Source: Pseudomonas deceptionensis
GTDB lineage: Bacteria > Pseudomonadota > Gammaproteobacteria > Pseudomonadales > Pseudomonadaceae
DNA length: 64,000 nt
NCBI RefSeq assembly: GCF_900106095.1
Contig: NZ_FNUD01000002.1
Location: 2,501,501 to 2,565,500, forward strand
Direction: 5' to 3'
Below the pieces are notes generated by a model. That model worked only from the letters and a program-made list of their open reading frames with translations. It had not been told where the DNA came from and did no database searches. Position numbers and translations under genes: made by a program. Shown piece by piece: positions 29,169 to 41,504 of this stretch; positions within the stretch are counted from its first letter, which is position 1; every line of letters starts with the position of its first letter.

Positions 29169-29774
29169 TCAGCAGTTGAATACTGGCGCATAGCGTTCTT
29201 CACGTTTTTTTAAGTGGATGGGTGCCATGGGCACTTTTTCATCATTTACGTAGATATCCGGGAAGGTGAGGGTGAAGTCATCCATATCGCCCTTGCCCAG
29301 TGGCGTTCCCTTACGGCTGCTGCTGGTTTGTTCCTGAGGGTCAAAGCCGGTTTTCAATTGATCGATACTGACTTGATAGGTTTCCCCCGTCGCCAGCGTT
29401 ACGCTCACCATGGGGGAGGCGGCACCCACCCACAGAGGCGGGTCGGTTTGTTTGTAGGCTGCTCGGCGTTGATCGGGGGTGTTCAGGTTGCGCAAGCGTG
29501 GAGGTATATAGAGTCGGCCAAATAGGCGAAGCTCGGTATCAACTGAGCGCAGGTTACCCGGCCAGCTCGATGTGCCCGGCGGCGCTACATAGACCAGTAC
29601 ATGCACCCAATTGAGTTCTTCCGAGAGGGGGGCAAAGCTCATTGCTGCTTTCGGACCAGGGCAGGTGCGATGAAGCACGGCGTTTTTACCCGTTGCGGAT
29701 TCCGGATACAGATAGGGCCCCGTGCTGCATCCTGCGAGCAACGCCATGAGCGGATAGAGGAAGTATTTCTTCAT
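29169..29774 (-). CDS. Lipoprotein of unknown function
   Basis: This 201-residue protein has a start at ATG 29774. The N terminus MKKYFLYPLMALLAGCSTGP gives lipobox LAGC and a mature protein from Cys15. The longer open frame upstream encodes no signal. The mature part is beta-rich, with VHVLVYVAPPG, TELRLFGRLYIPPRL, VSVTLATGETYQVSI and LTFPDIYVNDEKVPM. I do not recognise the family. It might be cotranscribed with the DUF4304 gene that follows. No terminator separates the two. Confidence 0.8.
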   Translation of the reverse strand: MKKYFLYPLMALLAGCSTGPYLYPESATGKNAVLHRTCPGPKAAMSFAPLSEELNWVHVLVYVAPPGTSSWPGNLRSVDTELRLFGRLYIPPRLRNLNTPDQRRAAYKQTDPPLWVGAASPMVSVTLATGETYQVSIDQLKTGFDPQEQTSSSRKGTPLGKGDMDDFTLTFPDIYVNDEKVPMAPIHLKKREERYAPVFNC

Positions 29775-29936
29775 TGGGGGGCCAACTCCATTTGCGTTAT
29801 TGCCGACTATGTCATCTCTGCGATGGCTTCTCATCAGTTCTGTTTCTGGTTCTGCTGGCCACCCTGGGCCTTTCGACGGTGCGCACACATCAAAAGCAAT
29901 GCGCGTCGATGCAGCCTGTGTCCGTGTTGACGACCC

Positions 29937-29951
29937 GTAGCCAGCGGCTAC
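29937..29951. repeat. REP remnant
   Basis: GTAGCC-AGC-GGCTAC is the collapsed end-to-end remnant of a GTAGCCGCTG-type REP. It lies just beyond the nuo operon terminator. Confidence 0.6.
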
Positions 29952-29963
29952 AAATCCAACAAA

Positions 29964-29996
29964 AAACCCCGTGAAGGCCGGGCCTTCACGGGGTTT
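29964..29996 (-). terminator. nuo operon terminator
   Basis: AAACCCCGTGAAGGC (29964-29978) and GCCTTCACGGGGTTT (29982-29996) form a 15-bp perfect stem with a three-base loop. The minus strand then reads TTTTTTGTT. It lies 20 nt after the nuoN stop. Confidence 0.95.
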
Positions 29997-30015
29997 CGGG
30001 TACAGCGCTTAACGC

Positions 30016-31485
30016 TTAGCCAGCAAAGCTCAGCGCGGCGTGTTGCACCAGTTCCAGCATTGGCTGCGGGTACACACCCAGGAAGAACACCATGACCGAA
30101 ACCGCCAGTAGCATGACGCCGCCGGCTTTTTGTTCCCAGTTCAGCGGAGCATCGTGGCGATGCAGTTTCGGCTCAACCAGGTACAGGGTCACCATCACTC
30201 GCAGGTAGTAGAACACGCCGATGGCGCTACCCAGGATCAGGGAACCGACCAGCCACCATTGGTGAGCTTCAACGCCCGTGGCAATGATGTAGAACTTGCC
30301 GATAAAGCCGGCGGTCAGCGGGATACCCGCCAGCGACAGCATCATCACGGTCATCACGGCCGTCAGGTACGGACGACGCCAGAACAGGCCGCGGTACTCG
30401 TACAGTGCGTCGGCGTCACGGCCTTTGTAGGGCGAGGACATCAGGGTGATCACACCGAATGCACCCAGGCTGGTCAGCACGTAGGTGATCAGGTAAACAC
30501 CGATCGCTTCCATGGCCATGCCCTTGCTCGCCACCAGGGCGATCAGCAGGTAGCCAAAGTGAGCGATGGACGAGTAACCCAGCAGACGCTTGAGGTTGTT
30601 CTGGGTCAGGGCCAGCAAGTTACCGAACAGGATCGAGGCAATCGCGATCACGGTCAGTACATCGCTCATCACCCCGGTAGTGGCCGAAGGCGTGATCTGG
30701 AACAGACGCACCATCACCGCAAACACAGCCACCTTGGACGCGGTAGCCAGGAACGCAGCAACCGGTGCCGGAGCACCTTCGTACACGTCCGGAGTCCAGA
30801 GGTGGAAAGGTACCAGCGACAGTTTGAACGCCAGACCCACCAGCATCATGCCCAGGCCCAGTTGTGCCAGCGGCGCAGGTACGCCAGTGGCTGCCAGGGC
30901 CAGACCAATGCCGCTGAAGCTCAGGCTGCCGGCTTCGGCGTACAGCAAGGCCATGCCGAACAACAGGAACGCGGAACCGGCTGCCGACAGCACCATGTAC
31001 TTGATGCCGGCTTCCAGCGAACGCTTGTTGAAGAAGGCGTACGCCACCAGGCCGTAAACCGGTACCGAGAGCAGCTCCAGACCAATAAACAAACCGGCCA
31101 GGTGTTGTGCGCTGACCAGCACGATACCGCCGGTCGCAGCCAGCAGCATCAGCAGGTAAAGCTCTTCTCGGTTGCCCGGGTAGCCCGTGCCGCCTTCGCC
31201 CAGATAGGCGTGAGCCAGGGTGACGCAGGCCAGGGTCGCGGCCAGGATCAGCCCGATGTACAGAAAGGCGAAGTTGTCCATCATCAACAGCGGGGTGACA
31301 GCCAGTGGAGCAACTTTCAACGCCGGGAAGATCGACAGCAGGGCCAGGTTAAGACCCGCCACTGAAAGCAGGAAGGTCTGTGAGTGGTTGCGGCGCCACG
31401 CGATTGCCAGCATCACCACAACAACGGTGAGGCTGGTAATCAGCAGTGGAGCAAGCGCGATAAAGTGTTGGATCGTGAATTCCAT
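30016..31485 (-). CDS. nuoN: NADH-quinone oxidoreductase subunit N
   Basis: This 489-residue subunit with about 14 membrane helices is one of the three antiporter-like proton channels of complex I. The start is ATG at 31485 ([15 protein letters not shown]). Family marks are [15 protein letters not shown], the lysine-bearing [16 protein letters not shown], and [20 protein letters not shown] with its proton-channel residues. It is the last gene of the operon, 7 nt after nuoM, and is followed by a strong terminator. Confidence 0.97.
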   Translation of the reverse strand: MEFTIQHFIALAPLLITSLTVVVVMLAIAWRRNHSQTFLLSVAGLNLALLSIFPALKVAPLAVTPLLMMDNFAFLYIGLILAATLACVTLAHAYLGEGGTGYPGNREELYLLMLLAATGGIVLVSAQHLAGLFIGLELLSVPVYGLVAYAFFNKRSLEAGIKYMVLSAAGSAFLLFGMALLYAEAGSLSFSGIGLALAATGVPAPLAQLGLGMMLVGLAFKLSLVPFHLWTPDVYEGAPAPVAAFLATASKVAVFAVMVRLFQITPSATTGVMSDVLTVIAIASILFGNLLALTQNNLKRLLGYSSIAHFGYLLIALVASKGMAMEAIGVYLITYVLTSLGAFGVITLMSSPYKGRDADALYEYRGLFWRRPYLTAVMTVMMLSLAGIPLTAGFIGKFYIIATGVEAHQWWLVGSLILGSAIGVFYYLRVMVTLYLVEPKLHRHDAPLNWEQKAGGVMLLAVSVMVFFLGVYPQPMLELVQHAALSFAG

Positions 31486-31492
31486 AGCGCTC

Positions 31493-33025
31493 TTACCGGG
31501 CCGAAGCGAGTTGAGTGAAGGCGGTGCCGAGCCATTGCTGCACGCCATGCATGGTGGCAGCCGAGGTATCGAGGAACGGTTGTGGGTACACGCCGATGAA
31601 CACCAGCAGTACCGCCAGACCGAGCACCATGATCAGTTCACGTGCGTCCATGCCGGCCAGTACAGCGTCCGACTTGGATGGGCCGAAATAGGCACGGTGA
31701 ATCATGATCAGCGAGTAGACCGAACCAAACACCAGACCGGTTGTTGCAATGGCCGTGATCCATGGGAAGCTGGCGAACGAGCCAATCAGGATCAGGAACT
31801 CACCGACAAAGTTACCGGTACCCGGCAAGCCCAGGGACGCGGCCGCGAAGAACAGGCTGATGGCCGGCAGGTAAGCGATCTTCGACCACAAGCCACCCAT
31901 CTCACGCATGTCACGGGTATGCAGACGCTCGTACAGTTGGCCGCTGAGGATAAACAGCGCCGCTGCCGAAACACCGTGAGCCAGCATCTGGATCACTGCG
32001 CCTTGCAGGGCAAGCTGGCTGCCGGAGTAGATACCGATCAGTACGAAGCCCATGTGCGAAACGCTGGAGAACGCGATCAGACGCTTGATATCGGTTTGTG
32101 CGAAGGCCAGGAAAGCACCGTAGAAAATCCCGATCAGGCCCAGGGCCATGGCAATCGGCGCAAACTCGGCCGAGGCATTCGGGAACAGCGGCAAGGCGAA
32201 ACGCAGCAGACCATACGCAGCAGTCTTCAACAGGATACCGGCCAGATCGACCGAACCTGCTGTTGGCGCCTGTGCGTGAGCATCCGGCAACCAGGAGTGG
32301 AACGGTACAACTGGCAGCTTCACGGCAAACGCAATGAAGAAGCCCAGCATCAGGATGTACTCAGTGGTGAGCGACATCTTGGTTTTCAGCAACTCGGCGT
32401 AGCTGAAGGTAATCACGCCAGTGTTGTTGAAGTTGACCAGCACCAGACCCAGGATCGCCACCAGCATGATCAGGCCGGAAGCCTGAGTGAAGATGAAGAA
32501 CTTGGTGGCGGCGTAGATACGGGTTTTCTTGCCGTCCGATGAGCTGTGACCCCAGAGCGCGATGAGGAAGTACATCGGCACCAGCATCATTTCCCAGAAG
32601 AAGAAGAACATGAACAGGTCGATGGCCAGGAACACGCCAACCACACCGCCCAGGATCCACATCAGGTTCAGGTGGAAGAAGCCCACGTGACGCTGAATTT
32701 CTTTCCAGGAACACAGAACCGACAGCACACCGAGCAAGCCGGTCAGCAGGATCATCAGCAGCGACAGGCCGTCCAGCGCCAGGTGCACGCTGATACCGAA
32801 GCGTGCGATCCAGGTGTGCTGGAACTCAAGGGCCCAGGTCGGATCGGCGCCAGGCGCCGGTGCAAATGAGTAGTTCCCCTGGGACCACAGCCAAAGGCCG
32901 AGGGCAAGCTCAAGGGACATGGTCAGCAATGCAATCCAGCGGGGCAGGGTGGAGCCGAAACGCTCACCCAGCCAGCACAGGAGGCCGCCGATAAAGGGGA
33001 TCAGGATTAGCCAAGGCAGAATCAT
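31493..33025 (-). CDS. nuoM: NADH-quinone oxidoreductase subunit M
   Basis: This 510-residue antiporter-like membrane subunit pumps protons in complex I. The conserved glutamate of helix 5 lies in [15 protein letters not shown], and [25 protein letters not shown] is the family signature with its lysine. The second half has the [16 protein letters not shown] motif. ATG at 33025 follows nuoL by 38 nt. Length matches E. coli NuoM (509). Confidence 0.98.
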   Translation of the reverse strand: MILPWLILIPFIGGLLCWLGERFGSTLPRWIALLTMSLELALGLWLWSQGNYSFAPAPGADPTWALEFQHTWIARFGISVHLALDGLSLLMILLTGLLGVLSVLCSWKEIQRHVGFFHLNLMWILGGVVGVFLAIDLFMFFFFWEMMLVPMYFLIALWGHSSSDGKKTRIYAATKFFIFTQASGLIMLVAILGLVLVNFNNTGVITFSYAELLKTKMSLTTEYILMLGFFIAFAVKLPVVPFHSWLPDAHAQAPTAGSVDLAGILLKTAAYGLLRFALPLFPNASAEFAPIAMALGLIGIFYGAFLAFAQTDIKRLIAFSSVSHMGFVLIGIYSGSQLALQGAVIQMLAHGVSAAALFILSGQLYERLHTRDMREMGGLWSKIAYLPAISLFFAAASLGLPGTGNFVGEFLILIGSFASFPWITAIATTGLVFGSVYSLIMIHRAYFGPSKSDAVLAGMDARELIMVLGLAVLLVFIGVYPQPFLDTSAATMHGVQQWLGTAFTQLASAR

Positions 33026-33063
33026 GACGGGCTCAATTCCTTTCGCAAAGTCGAAGGTTCATA

Positions 33064-34917
33064 TCAGACCGCTACCAACACGATGGCGCCCATGACCAGT
33101 ACAGCACCGGCGGCCATGGATGCAGCGTACCAACGCAGTTGACCGGTTTCGCTGCGGCTGAGGGCGTTATGCCCGGCCTTGGCCATCTTCGGGATCAGAC
33201 CAAGGGTCTGGTCCAGAGGATCTTTGGCCAGCAAGCGGCAGATCAACAGGTACGGTTTGACGAACAGTTTGTCGTACAGCCAGTCGAAGCCCCAGGCAGC
33301 GAACCACCAGGCCGACAGGAAGCGACCGATGCCGCTGTTGGCGACTGCGGTTACAAAGCGACGCTTGCCCAGGTACAGCAGGGCGGCGAGCAGGATACCG
33401 GCCAGGGCGATGGCACCCGAGGCGATTTCCAGGCTGTGCTTGGCTTCACCGCCAGCATGGCCAACGCTTTGTGGCAGTACACCGGCCAGTGGCGGGGTGA
33501 TCATTGCGCCGATAAACGTCGACAGTACGATCAGCACGCTCAATGGCAGCCAGTAGGTAACGCCGTGGCCCGCGTGGGCTTCAGTCTTGGCTTCGCCGTG
33601 GAACGTGACGAAGATCAGGCGGAAGGTGTACAGCGAGGTCATGAACGCACCGACCAGACCGGCATACAGCAGTTCGTTGTTACCGCTGGCGAAGGCTTCC
33701 CAAAGAATTTCGTCCTTGGAATAGAAACCGGCCGTCAGCAATGGCAAGGCAGAGAGCGCCGCGCCACCGACGATAAAGCTGGCGTAGGCCAATGGCAGTT
33801 TTTTCCACAGGCCGCCCATCTTGAAGATGTTCTGCTCGTGGTGGCAGGCAACGATTACCGCACCCGATGCAAGGAACAACAGCGCTTTGAAGAACGCGTG
33901 TGTCATCAGGTGGAAGATCGCGCCGTCCCAGGCACCTACGCCCAATGCCAGGAACATGTAGCCGATCTGGCTCATGGTCGAGTAGGCAAGGATACGTTTG
34001 ATGTCGGTTTGGACCAGTGCCGCGAAACCGGCCAGCACCAGGGTCACACCGCCGACGATGCCGACCAGGTGCAGCACGTCAGGCGCCAGAGTGAACAGGC
34101 CGTGGGTACGTGCAATCAGGTAAACACCAGCGGTAACCATGGTTGCGGCGTGGATCAGTGCCGAAACCGGGGTAGGACCGGCCATCGCGTCTGCCAGCCA
34201 GGTTTGCAGCGGCAGTTGCGCAGATTTACCGACAGCGCCGCCCAGCAGCATCAGGGTTGCCAGCACGATCCAGAAATCACCGGCCTGGAACTTCTGAGGT
34301 GCCAGAACCAGCAGTTCCTGAATGTTCAGCGTGCCCAGTTGCTGGAACAGGATGAACAGGCCGATGGCCAGGAACACGTCGCCGACGCGGGTCACGATAA
34401 AGGCTTTGAGTGCGGCGTTGCCGTTGTTGCGGTTGCTGTAGTAGAAACCGATCAACAGGTACGAGCACAGGCCCACGCCTTCCCAGCCGAAGTACACGAA
34501 CAACAGGTTATCGGCCAGGATCAGGAACAGCATGCTGGCGATAAACAGGTTGGTATAGGCGAAGAAGCGCGAGTAGCCGTCTTCACCGCGCATGTACCAC
34601 GAGGCAAACACGTGGATCAGGAAGCCAACACCAACCACCACACCGAGCATGGTGACCGACAGGCCGTCCAGGTGCAGGGCGAAGTTGGGCTTGAAGCCTT
34701 CCACCGACATCCACTGCCACAGCACTTGCGTGTACTCACCACCTGGCGGCGGTGCGACGTTGAATTGCCAGATCACATACGCGGCCACGATGGCCGACAG
34801 GCCAATGGAGCCAACGCCGATCACGGCCGAGAGGTTTTCGCTGAAGCGTCCACGGGAGAACGACAGCAGCAAAAAGCCGATCAGGGGGAATACGAAAGTC
34901 AGAAAGAGAAGGTTCAT
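33064..34917 (-). CDS. nuoL: NADH-quinone oxidoreductase subunit L
   Basis: This 617-residue subunit is the distal proton channel of complex I, with a long lateral helix at its C-terminal end. It shows [20 protein letters not shown] (helix-5 glutamate), [31 protein letters not shown] and [17 protein letters not shown]. The ATG overlaps the nuoK stop by 4 nt. Length fits the family (E. coli 613). Confidence 0.98.
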   Translation of the reverse strand: MNLLFLTFVFPLIGFLLLSFSRGRFSENLSAVIGVGSIGLSAIVAAYVIWQFNVAPPPGGEYTQVLWQWMSVEGFKPNFALHLDGLSVTMLGVVVGVGFLIHVFASWYMRGEDGYSRFFAYTNLFIASMLFLILADNLLFVYFGWEGVGLCSYLLIGFYYSNRNNGNAALKAFIVTRVGDVFLAIGLFILFQQLGTLNIQELLVLAPQKFQAGDFWIVLATLMLLGGAVGKSAQLPLQTWLADAMAGPTPVSALIHAATMVTAGVYLIARTHGLFTLAPDVLHLVGIVGGVTLVLAGFAALVQTDIKRILAYSTMSQIGYMFLALGVGAWDGAIFHLMTHAFFKALLFLASGAVIVACHHEQNIFKMGGLWKKLPLAYASFIVGGAALSALPLLTAGFYSKDEILWEAFASGNNELLYAGLVGAFMTSLYTFRLIFVTFHGEAKTEAHAGHGVTYWLPLSVLIVLSTFIGAMITPPLAGVLPQSVGHAGGEAKHSLEIASGAIALAGILLAALLYLGKRRFVTAVANSGIGRFLSAWWFAAWGFDWLYDKLFVKPYLLICRLLAKDPLDQTLGLIPKMAKAGHNALSRSETGQLRWYAASMAAGAVLVMGAIVLVAV

Positions 34918-35222
34918 CCGCGCATCTCACTGGCAGCATCGATATCAAGCGTATGGAAGCGGCGATACAGCTGCAGCAGGATCGCCAGGCCAATACTGGC
35001 CTCAGCGGCTGCCAGGGTGATCACCAGGATGAACATCACTTGTCCATCCGGCTGCGCCCAGCGTGCACCGGCAACGATGAAGGCCAGTGCAGCGGCGTTC
35101 ATCATGATTTCCAGACTCATCAATACGAAGAGAATGTTGCGACGTACCATCAGGCCAACCAGACCGAGGCAGAACAGGATGCCCGCTACCGCGAGACCAT
35201 GTTCGAGAGGTATTCCTGGCAT
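34914..35222 (-). CDS. nuoK: NADH-quinone oxidoreductase subunit K
   Basis: This 102-residue subunit has three membrane helices. The proton-path glutamates lie in [17 protein letters not shown] and [19 protein letters not shown], as in E. coli NuoK (E36 and E72 positions). It begins one base after the nuoJ stop and overlaps nuoL by four bases, so translation of J, K and L is coupled. Confidence 0.97.
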   Translation of the reverse strand: MPGIPLEHGLAVAGILFCLGLVGLMVRRNILFVLMSLEIMMNAAALAFIVAGARWAQPDGQVMFILVITLAAAEASIGLAILLQLYRRFHTLDIDAASEMRG

Positions 35223-35223
35223 G

Positions 35224-35727
35224 TTATTGCTCCTTCGCCTCAGTGCGGCCCAAGTGGAACGCCGTCACCGCTGCAGCAAGCAGCAGCATCGAGGCGAGTT
35301 CGACCACCAGCAGATACGGGCCGAACAGGCTGATGCCCACGGCTTTTGCATCAATAGTGGTTTGGCCGATTGCAGCACCGCTCTGGTGAGCGAACAGCAC
35401 GTACAGCAATTGGGCCAGCAGGATGGCCGACAAAATGCTCGGCCCGATCCAGATGCCCGGTTTTAGCCAATGGCGTTCTTGCGTCACCGAGGCTGGGCCC
35501 TGGTTGAGCATCATCACCACGAACACAAACAGCACCATGATGGCACCGGCGTAAGCGATCACTTCGAGCACACCGGCAAAGGGTGCGCCCAGGCTAAAGA
35601 ACGTCATCGCCACGGCAATCAGCGAAATAATCAGGTAGAGCAGGGCGTGCACAGGGTTGGTGTTGGTGATCACGCGTAGCGTGGACACGACAGCGACACC
35701 CGATGCGAAATAGAAAGCGAATTCCAT
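35224..35727 (-). CDS. nuoJ: NADH-quinone oxidoreductase subunit J
   Basis: This 167-residue membrane subunit has five helices. The start [19 protein letters not shown] and the [20 protein letters not shown] segment contain the pi-bulge helix 3 typical of NuoJ. It follows nuoI by 9 nt. The C-terminal tail is charged and short (EAKEQ). Confidence 0.97.
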   Translation of the reverse strand: MEFAFYFASGVAVVSTLRVITNTNPVHALLYLIISLIAVAMTFFSLGAPFAGVLEVIAYAGAIMVLFVFVVMMLNQGPASVTQERHWLKPGIWIGPSILSAILLAQLLYVLFAHQSGAAIGQTTIDAKAVGISLFGPYLLVVELASMLLLAAAVTAFHLGRTEAKEQ

Positions 35728-35736
35728 CGTTCTTCC

Positions 35737-36285
35737 TTAAGGCAGCAAGCTCTTCACGTTGATCGGCTCGGCTTCGTTCTGGGCAGCGCCTTTCGGCTTG
35801 CCTTCAACGGCCATACCCGCAACACGATAGAAGTTGTAATCAGGGTTCTTACCGGGACCGGAGATCAGCAGATCTTCTTTCTCGTACACCAGATCCTGAC
35901 GTTTGAACTCGGCCATCTCGAAATCCGGTGTCAGCTGGATCGCGGTGGTCGGGCAGGCTTCCTCACACAGACCGCAAAAAATGCAGCGTGAGAAGTTGAT
36001 GCGGAAGAACTCCGGGTACCAGCGACCATCTTCGGTTTCGGCTTTTTGCAGCGAGATGCAGCCTACCGGGCACGCTACGGCGCACAGGTTACAGGCTACA
36101 CAACGCTCTTCGCCGTCCGGGTCGCGGGTCAGGACAATCCGGCCACGGTAGCGTGGTGGCAGGTAGACCGGTTCTTCCGGGTATTGCAGCGTGTCACGCT
36201 TGCGGAAGGCATGGCCAAACACCATCACCAAGCTGCGAAGCTGGGTGTAGGTGCCATGCACGATGTCAAACAGGTACTTGAACAT
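35737..36285 (-). CDS. nuoI: NADH-quinone oxidoreductase subunit I
   Basis: This 182-residue 8Fe ferredoxin subunit carries the N6a and N6b clusters in the arm that leads to quinone. Two four-cysteine motifs are intact: [12 protein letters not shown] and [12 protein letters not shown]. The N-terminal amphipathic helix ([19 protein letters not shown]) docks to the membrane. It follows nuoH by 12 nt. Confidence 0.98.
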   Translation of the reverse strand: MFKYLFDIVHGTYTQLRSLVMVFGHAFRKRDTLQYPEEPVYLPPRYRGRIVLTRDPDGEERCVACNLCAVACPVGCISLQKAETEDGRWYPEFFRINFSRCIFCGLCEEACPTTAIQLTPDFEMAEFKRQDLVYEKEDLLISGPGKNPDYNFYRVAGMAVEGKPKGAAQNEAEPINVKSLLP

Positions 36286-36297
36286 GGGTCTCTATCC

Positions 36298-37305
36298 TCA
36301 CTGAACCGCGCCGGCGGGCGTGTTCAACAACACGACTGCGGCGGTCACCAGCAAATTGATCAGGGTCAGCGGCAGGCAGAACTTCCAGCTGAAGTCCATC
36401 ACTTGGTCATACCGTGGGCGCGGAATAGAAGCGCGCAGCAGGATGAAGATCATGATGAAAAACGCGGTCTTCAGGGCGAACCAGATAAACGGGATCTGCG
36501 GCAGAATGCCGAAAGGCCCGTGCCAGCCACCGAAGAACAAAGTCACCAGCAACGCCGAGATCAACACGATCCCGATGTACTCACCAACGAAGAACATGCC
36601 CCACTTCATGCCGGCGTATTCAATGTGGTAACCATCGGCCAGTTCCTGTTCTGCTTCTGGCTGGTCGAAGGGGTGACGGTGAGTCACGGCCACGCCTGCG
36701 ATGAAGAAGGTCAGGAAACCGAAGATCTGCGGAATGATGAACCACAGGTTCTGCGCCTGGTACTCAACGATGTCGCGCATGTTGAACGAGCCAACCTGCA
36801 CCACGATGCCCATCAGCGCCAGGCCCATGAACACTTCGTAGGAAACCGTCTGTGCCGAGGCACGCAAGGCACCCAGCAGCGCGAACTTGTTGTTGCTCGA
36901 CCAGCCTGCAAACAACACCGCATAGACCGACAGACCGGCCATGGCGAAGAAGAACAGGATACCGACGTTCAGATCCGCCACGCCCCAGGTCGGGGTGATC
37001 GGGATAATCGCGAAGGCGATTAGCAAGGCGCTCATGGCCACAACCGGTGCCAGGGTGAAGATCACCTTGTCGGCAAACGGTGGCGTCCAGTCTTCCTTGA
37101 AGAACATCTTGATCATGTCGGCTGCGATCTGGAACGCGCCGAACGGGCCAACGCGGTTCGGACCGTAACGGTCTTGCCACAAGGCCAGCAGGCGACGCTC
37201 TACCCAGCTGAGCAGCGCGCCGCAAACGACTACGGCGAGCAGGATCACCACGGCTTTGAGCACCGAGATAATCACGTCGATCACTTCAGGCGTAAACCAG
37301 GTCAT
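36298..37305 (-). CDS. nuoH: NADH-quinone oxidoreductase subunit H
   Basis: This 335-residue membrane subunit forms the quinone chamber together with NuoD and NuoB. Conserved stretches are [21 protein letters not shown], the acidic loop [19 protein letters not shown], and [18 protein letters not shown]. The ATG overlaps the nuoG stop by four bases. Length is normal. Confidence 0.98.
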   Translation of the reverse strand: MTWFTPEVIDVIISVLKAVVILLAVVVCGALLSWVERRLLALWQDRYGPNRVGPFGAFQIAADMIKMFFKEDWTPPFADKVIFTLAPVVAMSALLIAFAIIPITPTWGVADLNVGILFFFAMAGLSVYAVLFAGWSSNNKFALLGALRASAQTVSYEVFMGLALMGIVVQVGSFNMRDIVEYQAQNLWFIIPQIFGFLTFFIAGVAVTHRHPFDQPEAEQELADGYHIEYAGMKWGMFFVGEYIGIVLISALLVTLFFGGWHGPFGILPQIPFIWFALKTAFFIMIFILLRASIPRPRYDQVMDFSWKFCLPLTLINLLVTAAVVLLNTPAGAVQ

Positions 37306-40016
37306 TGGGCTGCCTCCTGCAAACCGTCAACGGTAAGGCCAAAGATCGCAGGCGGGATACCGGCAAGCCCTGCAGGCAATGCCACCAGACCCGAACCCAG
37401 CTCTTCATTGATACGCAGCGGCAGACGCAGGGTCACGCCGGCGACGTTGAGGCTGAGCAGGGCGCCATCATTGACACCCATGCGGTCGGCTTCCGATTTG
37501 GCCAGTGCGATGTAAGCAGCCGGAATGCGCTCTTGAACCGGCGCGGCCTTGGAAGAGTTCTCTTCGCTGCCCAGCAGGTGGAAGAACGGAACCACTTGCC
37601 AAGTGCCACGTGCCGGGTTGAAAGCGCCCGGAATGTTGGCGAACCAGCTCAGCGAATCACCTTCGCTTTCGATCAGGCGGGTGCCCGGGTCGCCAGCGCG
37701 GATATGACCACCGACTTCGTCCTGGAACTTGTTCCACGCTTGTGGCGAGTTCCAGCCCGGCGACCAGGCGAACGGCACTTGTTGACGCGGTTCGACGGAG
37801 CCCGAGTAACCTTCCATGGAGAAGGCGAACGCGGTGTCCGGGTCTTGCGGGGTGCGAGGCTCGTGCACGCTGATGTTGGCGCGCATGGCGGTACGGCCGC
37901 TGTAACGCAGCGGTTCGCGGGCCAGCTTCATGCCTTTGATGCGGAACGCAGCAGACGGCGCGGCATCAACGATGCGGGCCAGTGCAGGTGTGCTTGCAGC
38001 AGTGGCTTGCGTGACGTGGTCGAGCAAGGTCCAGTCAACCGGCTTGTTCAGCAGGGTGCTGCGCAGGGCGTGCAACCAGCGCCAGCCTTCGTGAACCAGA
38101 ATGTTGGCGTCCAGGTAAGTCGGGTCGAACACTTGGAAGAAGCGCTGGGCGCGGCCTTCCTGGCTGACCAGAGTACCGTCGCCTTCAGCGAAGCTGGCGG
38201 CCGGCAGTACCAGATCGGCACGGTCGGTGGTCGCAGTCTTCTGGTGGTCGGCAACGATCACCACTTTGGCAGCGTCCAGTGCAGCGTTGACCTTGACCGC
38301 GTCAACGCGGGTGAACAGGTCGTTTTCCAGCACCACGATGGCGTCGGCTTTACCGTCGATCACCGCTTGCAGGGCTGCGTCTACCGAGTCGCCGCCCAGC
38401 ATGGCCAGGCCAAGGCTGTTGGCTTCCGGCACGATGAGGCTGATGGAGCCGGCCTTTTCGCGCAGGTGAAGTGCTTTGGCGATGTTGCCTGCGGCTTCGA
38501 TCAGGGCTTTGGAGCCCAGGGAAGTACCGGCAATGATCAGCGGACGTTTAGCAGCGAGCAGAGCGTTGGCAATGCGTTGCGCCAGTTCCAGGGCTTCAGC
38601 GTCCAGACCGGCAACGGCAGGTGCGCTGGCGTCGATGGCGTGGGCGACTGCAAAACCGATGCGGGCCAGATCGTCCGGTGCTGCGTGGACGCATTCTTCG
38701 GCCACGTCATCAAGCTTGGTTTCAGCCAGGCTTGCGATGAACAGCGGGTGCAAGGCGTGTTGACCGATGTTTTTCACGGCGGCGTCGAGCCAAGGCTGTA
38801 CGCGCATGCCATCGGCCATTTCTTCGGCCTTGCCCTTGACCGATTGACGCAGCGACAGCGCCATACGGGCGGCTGTCTGGGTCAGGTCTTCGCCGAGGAC
38901 GAAAATGGCATCGTGATCTTCGATCTCGCGCATGTTCGGCACTGGCAGCGGGCTGTCTTTCAATACTTGCAGCACCAGACGGATGCGGTCCAGCTCACCG
39001 GCTTCGATACCTGAGTAGAAATGCTCGGCGCCGACCAGTTCGCGCAACGCGTAGTTGCTTTCGAGACTGGCGCGGGGCGAACCGATACCGACGATGTTGC
39101 GACCGCGCAGCAGGTCAGCGGCTTTGTCCAGTGCAGCGTCCAGGCTCAGCTTGGTGCCGTCGGCCAGCAATGGCTGACGCGGGCGATCTGTGCGGTTGAC
39201 GTAGCCATAGCCGAAACGGCCACGGTCGCAAAGGAAGTACTGGTTGACCGAACCGTTGAAGCGGTTTTCGATACGACGCAATTCGCCATAGCGCTCGCCC
39301 GGGCTGATGTTGCAGCCGCTGGAGCAACCGTGGCAGATGCTTGGCGAGAACTGCATGTCCCACTTGCGGTTGTACCGCTCGGAGTGGGTTTTGTCGGTGA
39401 ATACGCCGGTCGGGCAGACTTCGGTGAGGTTGCCCGAGAACTCGCTTTCGAGCACGCCGTCTTCAACGCGACCGAAGTACACGTTGTCGTGGGCGCCGAA
39501 TACGCCGAGGTCAGTGCCGCCTGCGTAGTCTTTATAGAAGCGTACGCAGCGATAGCAGGCGATGCAGCGGTTCATTTCGTGGGAAATGAACGGGCCCAGT
39601 TGCTGGTTCTGGTGGGTACGCTTGGTGAAGCGATAACGGCGCTCGTTGTGGCCGGTCATCACGGTCATGTCTTGCAGGTGGCAGTGACCGCCTTCTTCAC
39701 ACACAGGGCAGTCGTGCGGGTGGTTGGTCATCAGCCATTCAACAACGCTGGCGCGAAACACTTTCGCTTCTTCGTCGTCGATGGAGATCCAGCTACCGTC
39801 GGTGGCCGGGGTCATGCAAGACATGACGATACGACCACGCTTGTCGTTCTCGTCGGTGTACTGCTTGACGGCGCATTGGCGGCAAGCGCCAACACTGCCC
39901 AGGGCAGGGTGCCAGCAGAAATACGGGATATCGAGGCCTAGCGACAGACACGCCTGTAACAGGTTGTCTGCCCCATCGACTTCGAGATCTTTGCCGTCTA
40001 CGTGGATAGTGGCCAT
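37302..40016 (-). CDS. nuoG: NADH-quinone oxidoreductase subunit G
   Basis: This 904-residue peripheral-arm subunit holds several Fe-S clusters. The N-terminal 2Fe-2S ligands are C34, C45, C48 and C67. Next comes [12 protein letters not shown] for the His-ligated N5 cluster, then [11 protein letters not shown] and the distal cysteine for N4. The molybdopterin-oxidoreductase-like part starts with [10 protein letters not shown] plus a cysteine about 27 residues on (CDRGRFGYG), the ligand set of the extra N7 cluster found in E. coli-type NuoG. The ATG has a weak ribosome binding site. A 132-nt gap with a hairpin separates it from nuoF. Confidence 0.97.
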   Translation of the reverse strand: MATIHVDGKDLEVDGADNLLQACLSLGLDIPYFCWHPALGSVGACRQCAVKQYTDENDKRGRIVMSCMTPATDGSWISIDDEEAKVFRASVVEWLMTNHPHDCPVCEEGGHCHLQDMTVMTGHNERRYRFTKRTHQNQQLGPFISHEMNRCIACYRCVRFYKDYAGGTDLGVFGAHDNVYFGRVEDGVLESEFSGNLTEVCPTGVFTDKTHSERYNRKWDMQFSPSICHGCSSGCNISPGERYGELRRIENRFNGSVNQYFLCDRGRFGYGYVNRTDRPRQPLLADGTKLSLDAALDKAADLLRGRNIVGIGSPRASLESNYALRELVGAEHFYSGIEAGELDRIRLVLQVLKDSPLPVPNMREIEDHDAIFVLGEDLTQTAARMALSLRQSVKGKAEEMADGMRVQPWLDAAVKNIGQHALHPLFIASLAETKLDDVAEECVHAAPDDLARIGFAVAHAIDASAPAVAGLDAEALELAQRIANALLAAKRPLIIAGTSLGSKALIEAAGNIAKALHLREKAGSISLIVPEANSLGLAMLGGDSVDAALQAVIDGKADAIVVLENDLFTRVDAVKVNAALDAAKVVIVADHQKTATTDRADLVLPAASFAEGDGTLVSQEGRAQRFFQVFDPTYLDANILVHEGWRWLHALRSTLLNKPVDWTLLDHVTQATAASTPALARIVDAAPSAAFRIKGMKLAREPLRYSGRTAMRANISVHEPRTPQDPDTAFAFSMEGYSGSVEPRQQVPFAWSPGWNSPQAWNKFQDEVGGHIRAGDPGTRLIESEGDSLSWFANIPGAFNPARGTWQVVPFFHLLGSEENSSKAAPVQERIPAAYIALAKSEADRMGVNDGALLSLNVAGVTLRLPLRINEELGSGLVALPAGLAGIPPAIFGLTVDGLQEAAQ

Positions 40017-40116
40017 GGTTCAAAGGTCTTCGTTGGCCCGGTGTCAGCGGGCGTGGCTAATGGAATCTTGTTATGCGTTCGAAGCAACTCAGCCTTACGG
40101 CGTTATCGAACGATCA

Positions 40117-40138
40117 GAGAGCGGCACAGACCGCTCTC
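40117..40138. other. Hairpin in the nuoF-nuoG gap
   Basis: GAGAGCGG (40117-40124) and CCGCTCTC (40131-40138) form an 8-bp perfect stem with a six-base loop. It lies 10 nt after the nuoF stop and has no T run, so it is more likely an mRNA stability or processing element than a terminator. Confidence 0.65.
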
Positions 40139-40148
40139 CTTCAGAGCG

Positions 40149-41504
40149 TTACGCGCCGATTACAATCGGGCGTGCCAGAGGCGGTATACCGGGTTTTGCC
40201 TGGGCAATACCGGCTTCGAACTCTGGACGGAAGTACTTGATCGCGCTGCCCAATGGCTCCACGGCACCCGGTGCGTGAGCACAGAACGTCTTGCCAGGGC
40301 CGAGGAAACCGACCAGACCCAGCAGGGTCTCGATATCGCCGGGCTGACCTTCGCCATGTTCGATGGCCATCAGGAGCTTGACGCTCCATGGCAGGCCATC
40401 GCGGCAAGGGGTGCAGAAACCGCACGATTCGCGAGAAAAGAACTGTTCCATGTTGCGCAGCAAGGACACCATGTTGACGCTGTCGTCCACGGCCATGGCC
40501 AGGCCTGTACCCATACGGGTGCCAACCTTGGCGATACCGCCGGCGTACATTTGTGCGTCCAGGTGCTCTGGCAACAGGAAGCCCGTACCGGCACCGCCTG
40601 GCTGCCAGCACTTGAGCTTGAAGCCGTCGCGCATGCCACCGGCGTAGTCTTCGAACAGCTCGCGGGCGGTCACGCCAAACGGCAGTTCCCACAGGCCAGG
40701 GTTCTTCACTTTGCCGGAGAAGCCCATGAGCTTGGTGCCCATGTCTTCGCTGCCTTCGCGAGCAATGGATTTGTACCAGTCAACGCCGTTGCCGATGATG
40801 GCCGGTACGTTGCACAGGGTTTCAACGTTGTTCACGCAGGTCGGCTTGCCCCATACGCCCACAGCGGCCGGGAATGGCGGCTTGGAACGCGGGTTGGCGC
40901 GACGGCCTTCGAGGGAGTTGATCAGTGCGGTTTCTTCACCGCAGATGTAACGCCCGGCGCCGGTGTGAACAAACAGTTCGAAGTCAAACCCCGAGCCCAG
41001 GATGTTCTTGCCCAGCAGGCCTGCTGCCTTGGCTTCTTCAACAGCACGGCGCAGGTGCACTGCCGCGGTGGTGTACTCGCCACGCAGGAAGATGTAGCCG
41101 CGGTAGGTTTTCAGTGCACGGGCACTGATCAGCATGCCTTCGATCAGCAGATGGGGCAGTTGCTCCATCAGCATGCGGTCTTTCCAGGTGTTGGGTTCCA
41201 TTTCATCGGCGTTACACAGCAGGTAACGGATGTTCATGGACTCGTCTTTAGGCATCAGCCCCCACTTCACGCCCGTGGGGAAGCCCGCACCGCCGCGGCC
41301 CTTGAGGCCGGCGTCTTTCACGGTCTGGACAATATCGTCCGTCGCCATGTCAGCGAAAGCCTTGCGCGCAGCGGCGTAACCGTCCTTGGCCTGGTACTCG
41401 TCGAGCCATACCGGCTCGCCGTCGTCACGCAGACGCCAGGTCAGGGGGTGGGTTTCTGCCGAACGCTTGATCAGGTTGGCAGGGCCGAAAGAAGTCAGGG
41501 TCAT
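40149..41504 (-). CDS. nuoF: NADH-quinone oxidoreductase subunit F
   Basis: This 451-residue subunit oxidises NADH through FMN and the N3 4Fe-4S cluster. The FMN/NADH-binding glycine-rich segment is [16 protein letters not shown], the second is [19 protein letters not shown], and the cluster ligands are in [12 protein letters not shown] plus a distal cysteine (KTFCAHAPG). Its ATG overlaps the nuoE stop by four bases. Confidence 0.98.
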   Translation of the reverse strand: MTLTSFGPANLIKRSAETHPLTWRLRDDGEPVWLDEYQAKDGYAAARKAFADMATDDIVQTVKDAGLKGRGGAGFPTGVKWGLMPKDESMNIRYLLCNADEMEPNTWKDRMLMEQLPHLLIEGMLISARALKTYRGYIFLRGEYTTAAVHLRRAVEEAKAAGLLGKNILGSGFDFELFVHTGAGRYICGEETALINSLEGRRANPRSKPPFPAAVGVWGKPTCVNNVETLCNVPAIIGNGVDWYKSIAREGSEDMGTKLMGFSGKVKNPGLWELPFGVTARELFEDYAGGMRDGFKLKCWQPGGAGTGFLLPEHLDAQMYAGGIAKVGTRMGTGLAMAVDDSVNMVSLLRNMEQFFSRESCGFCTPCRDGLPWSVKLLMAIEHGEGQPGDIETLLGLVGFLGPGKTFCAHAPGAVEPLGSAIKYFRPEFEAGIAQAKPGIPPLARPIVIGA

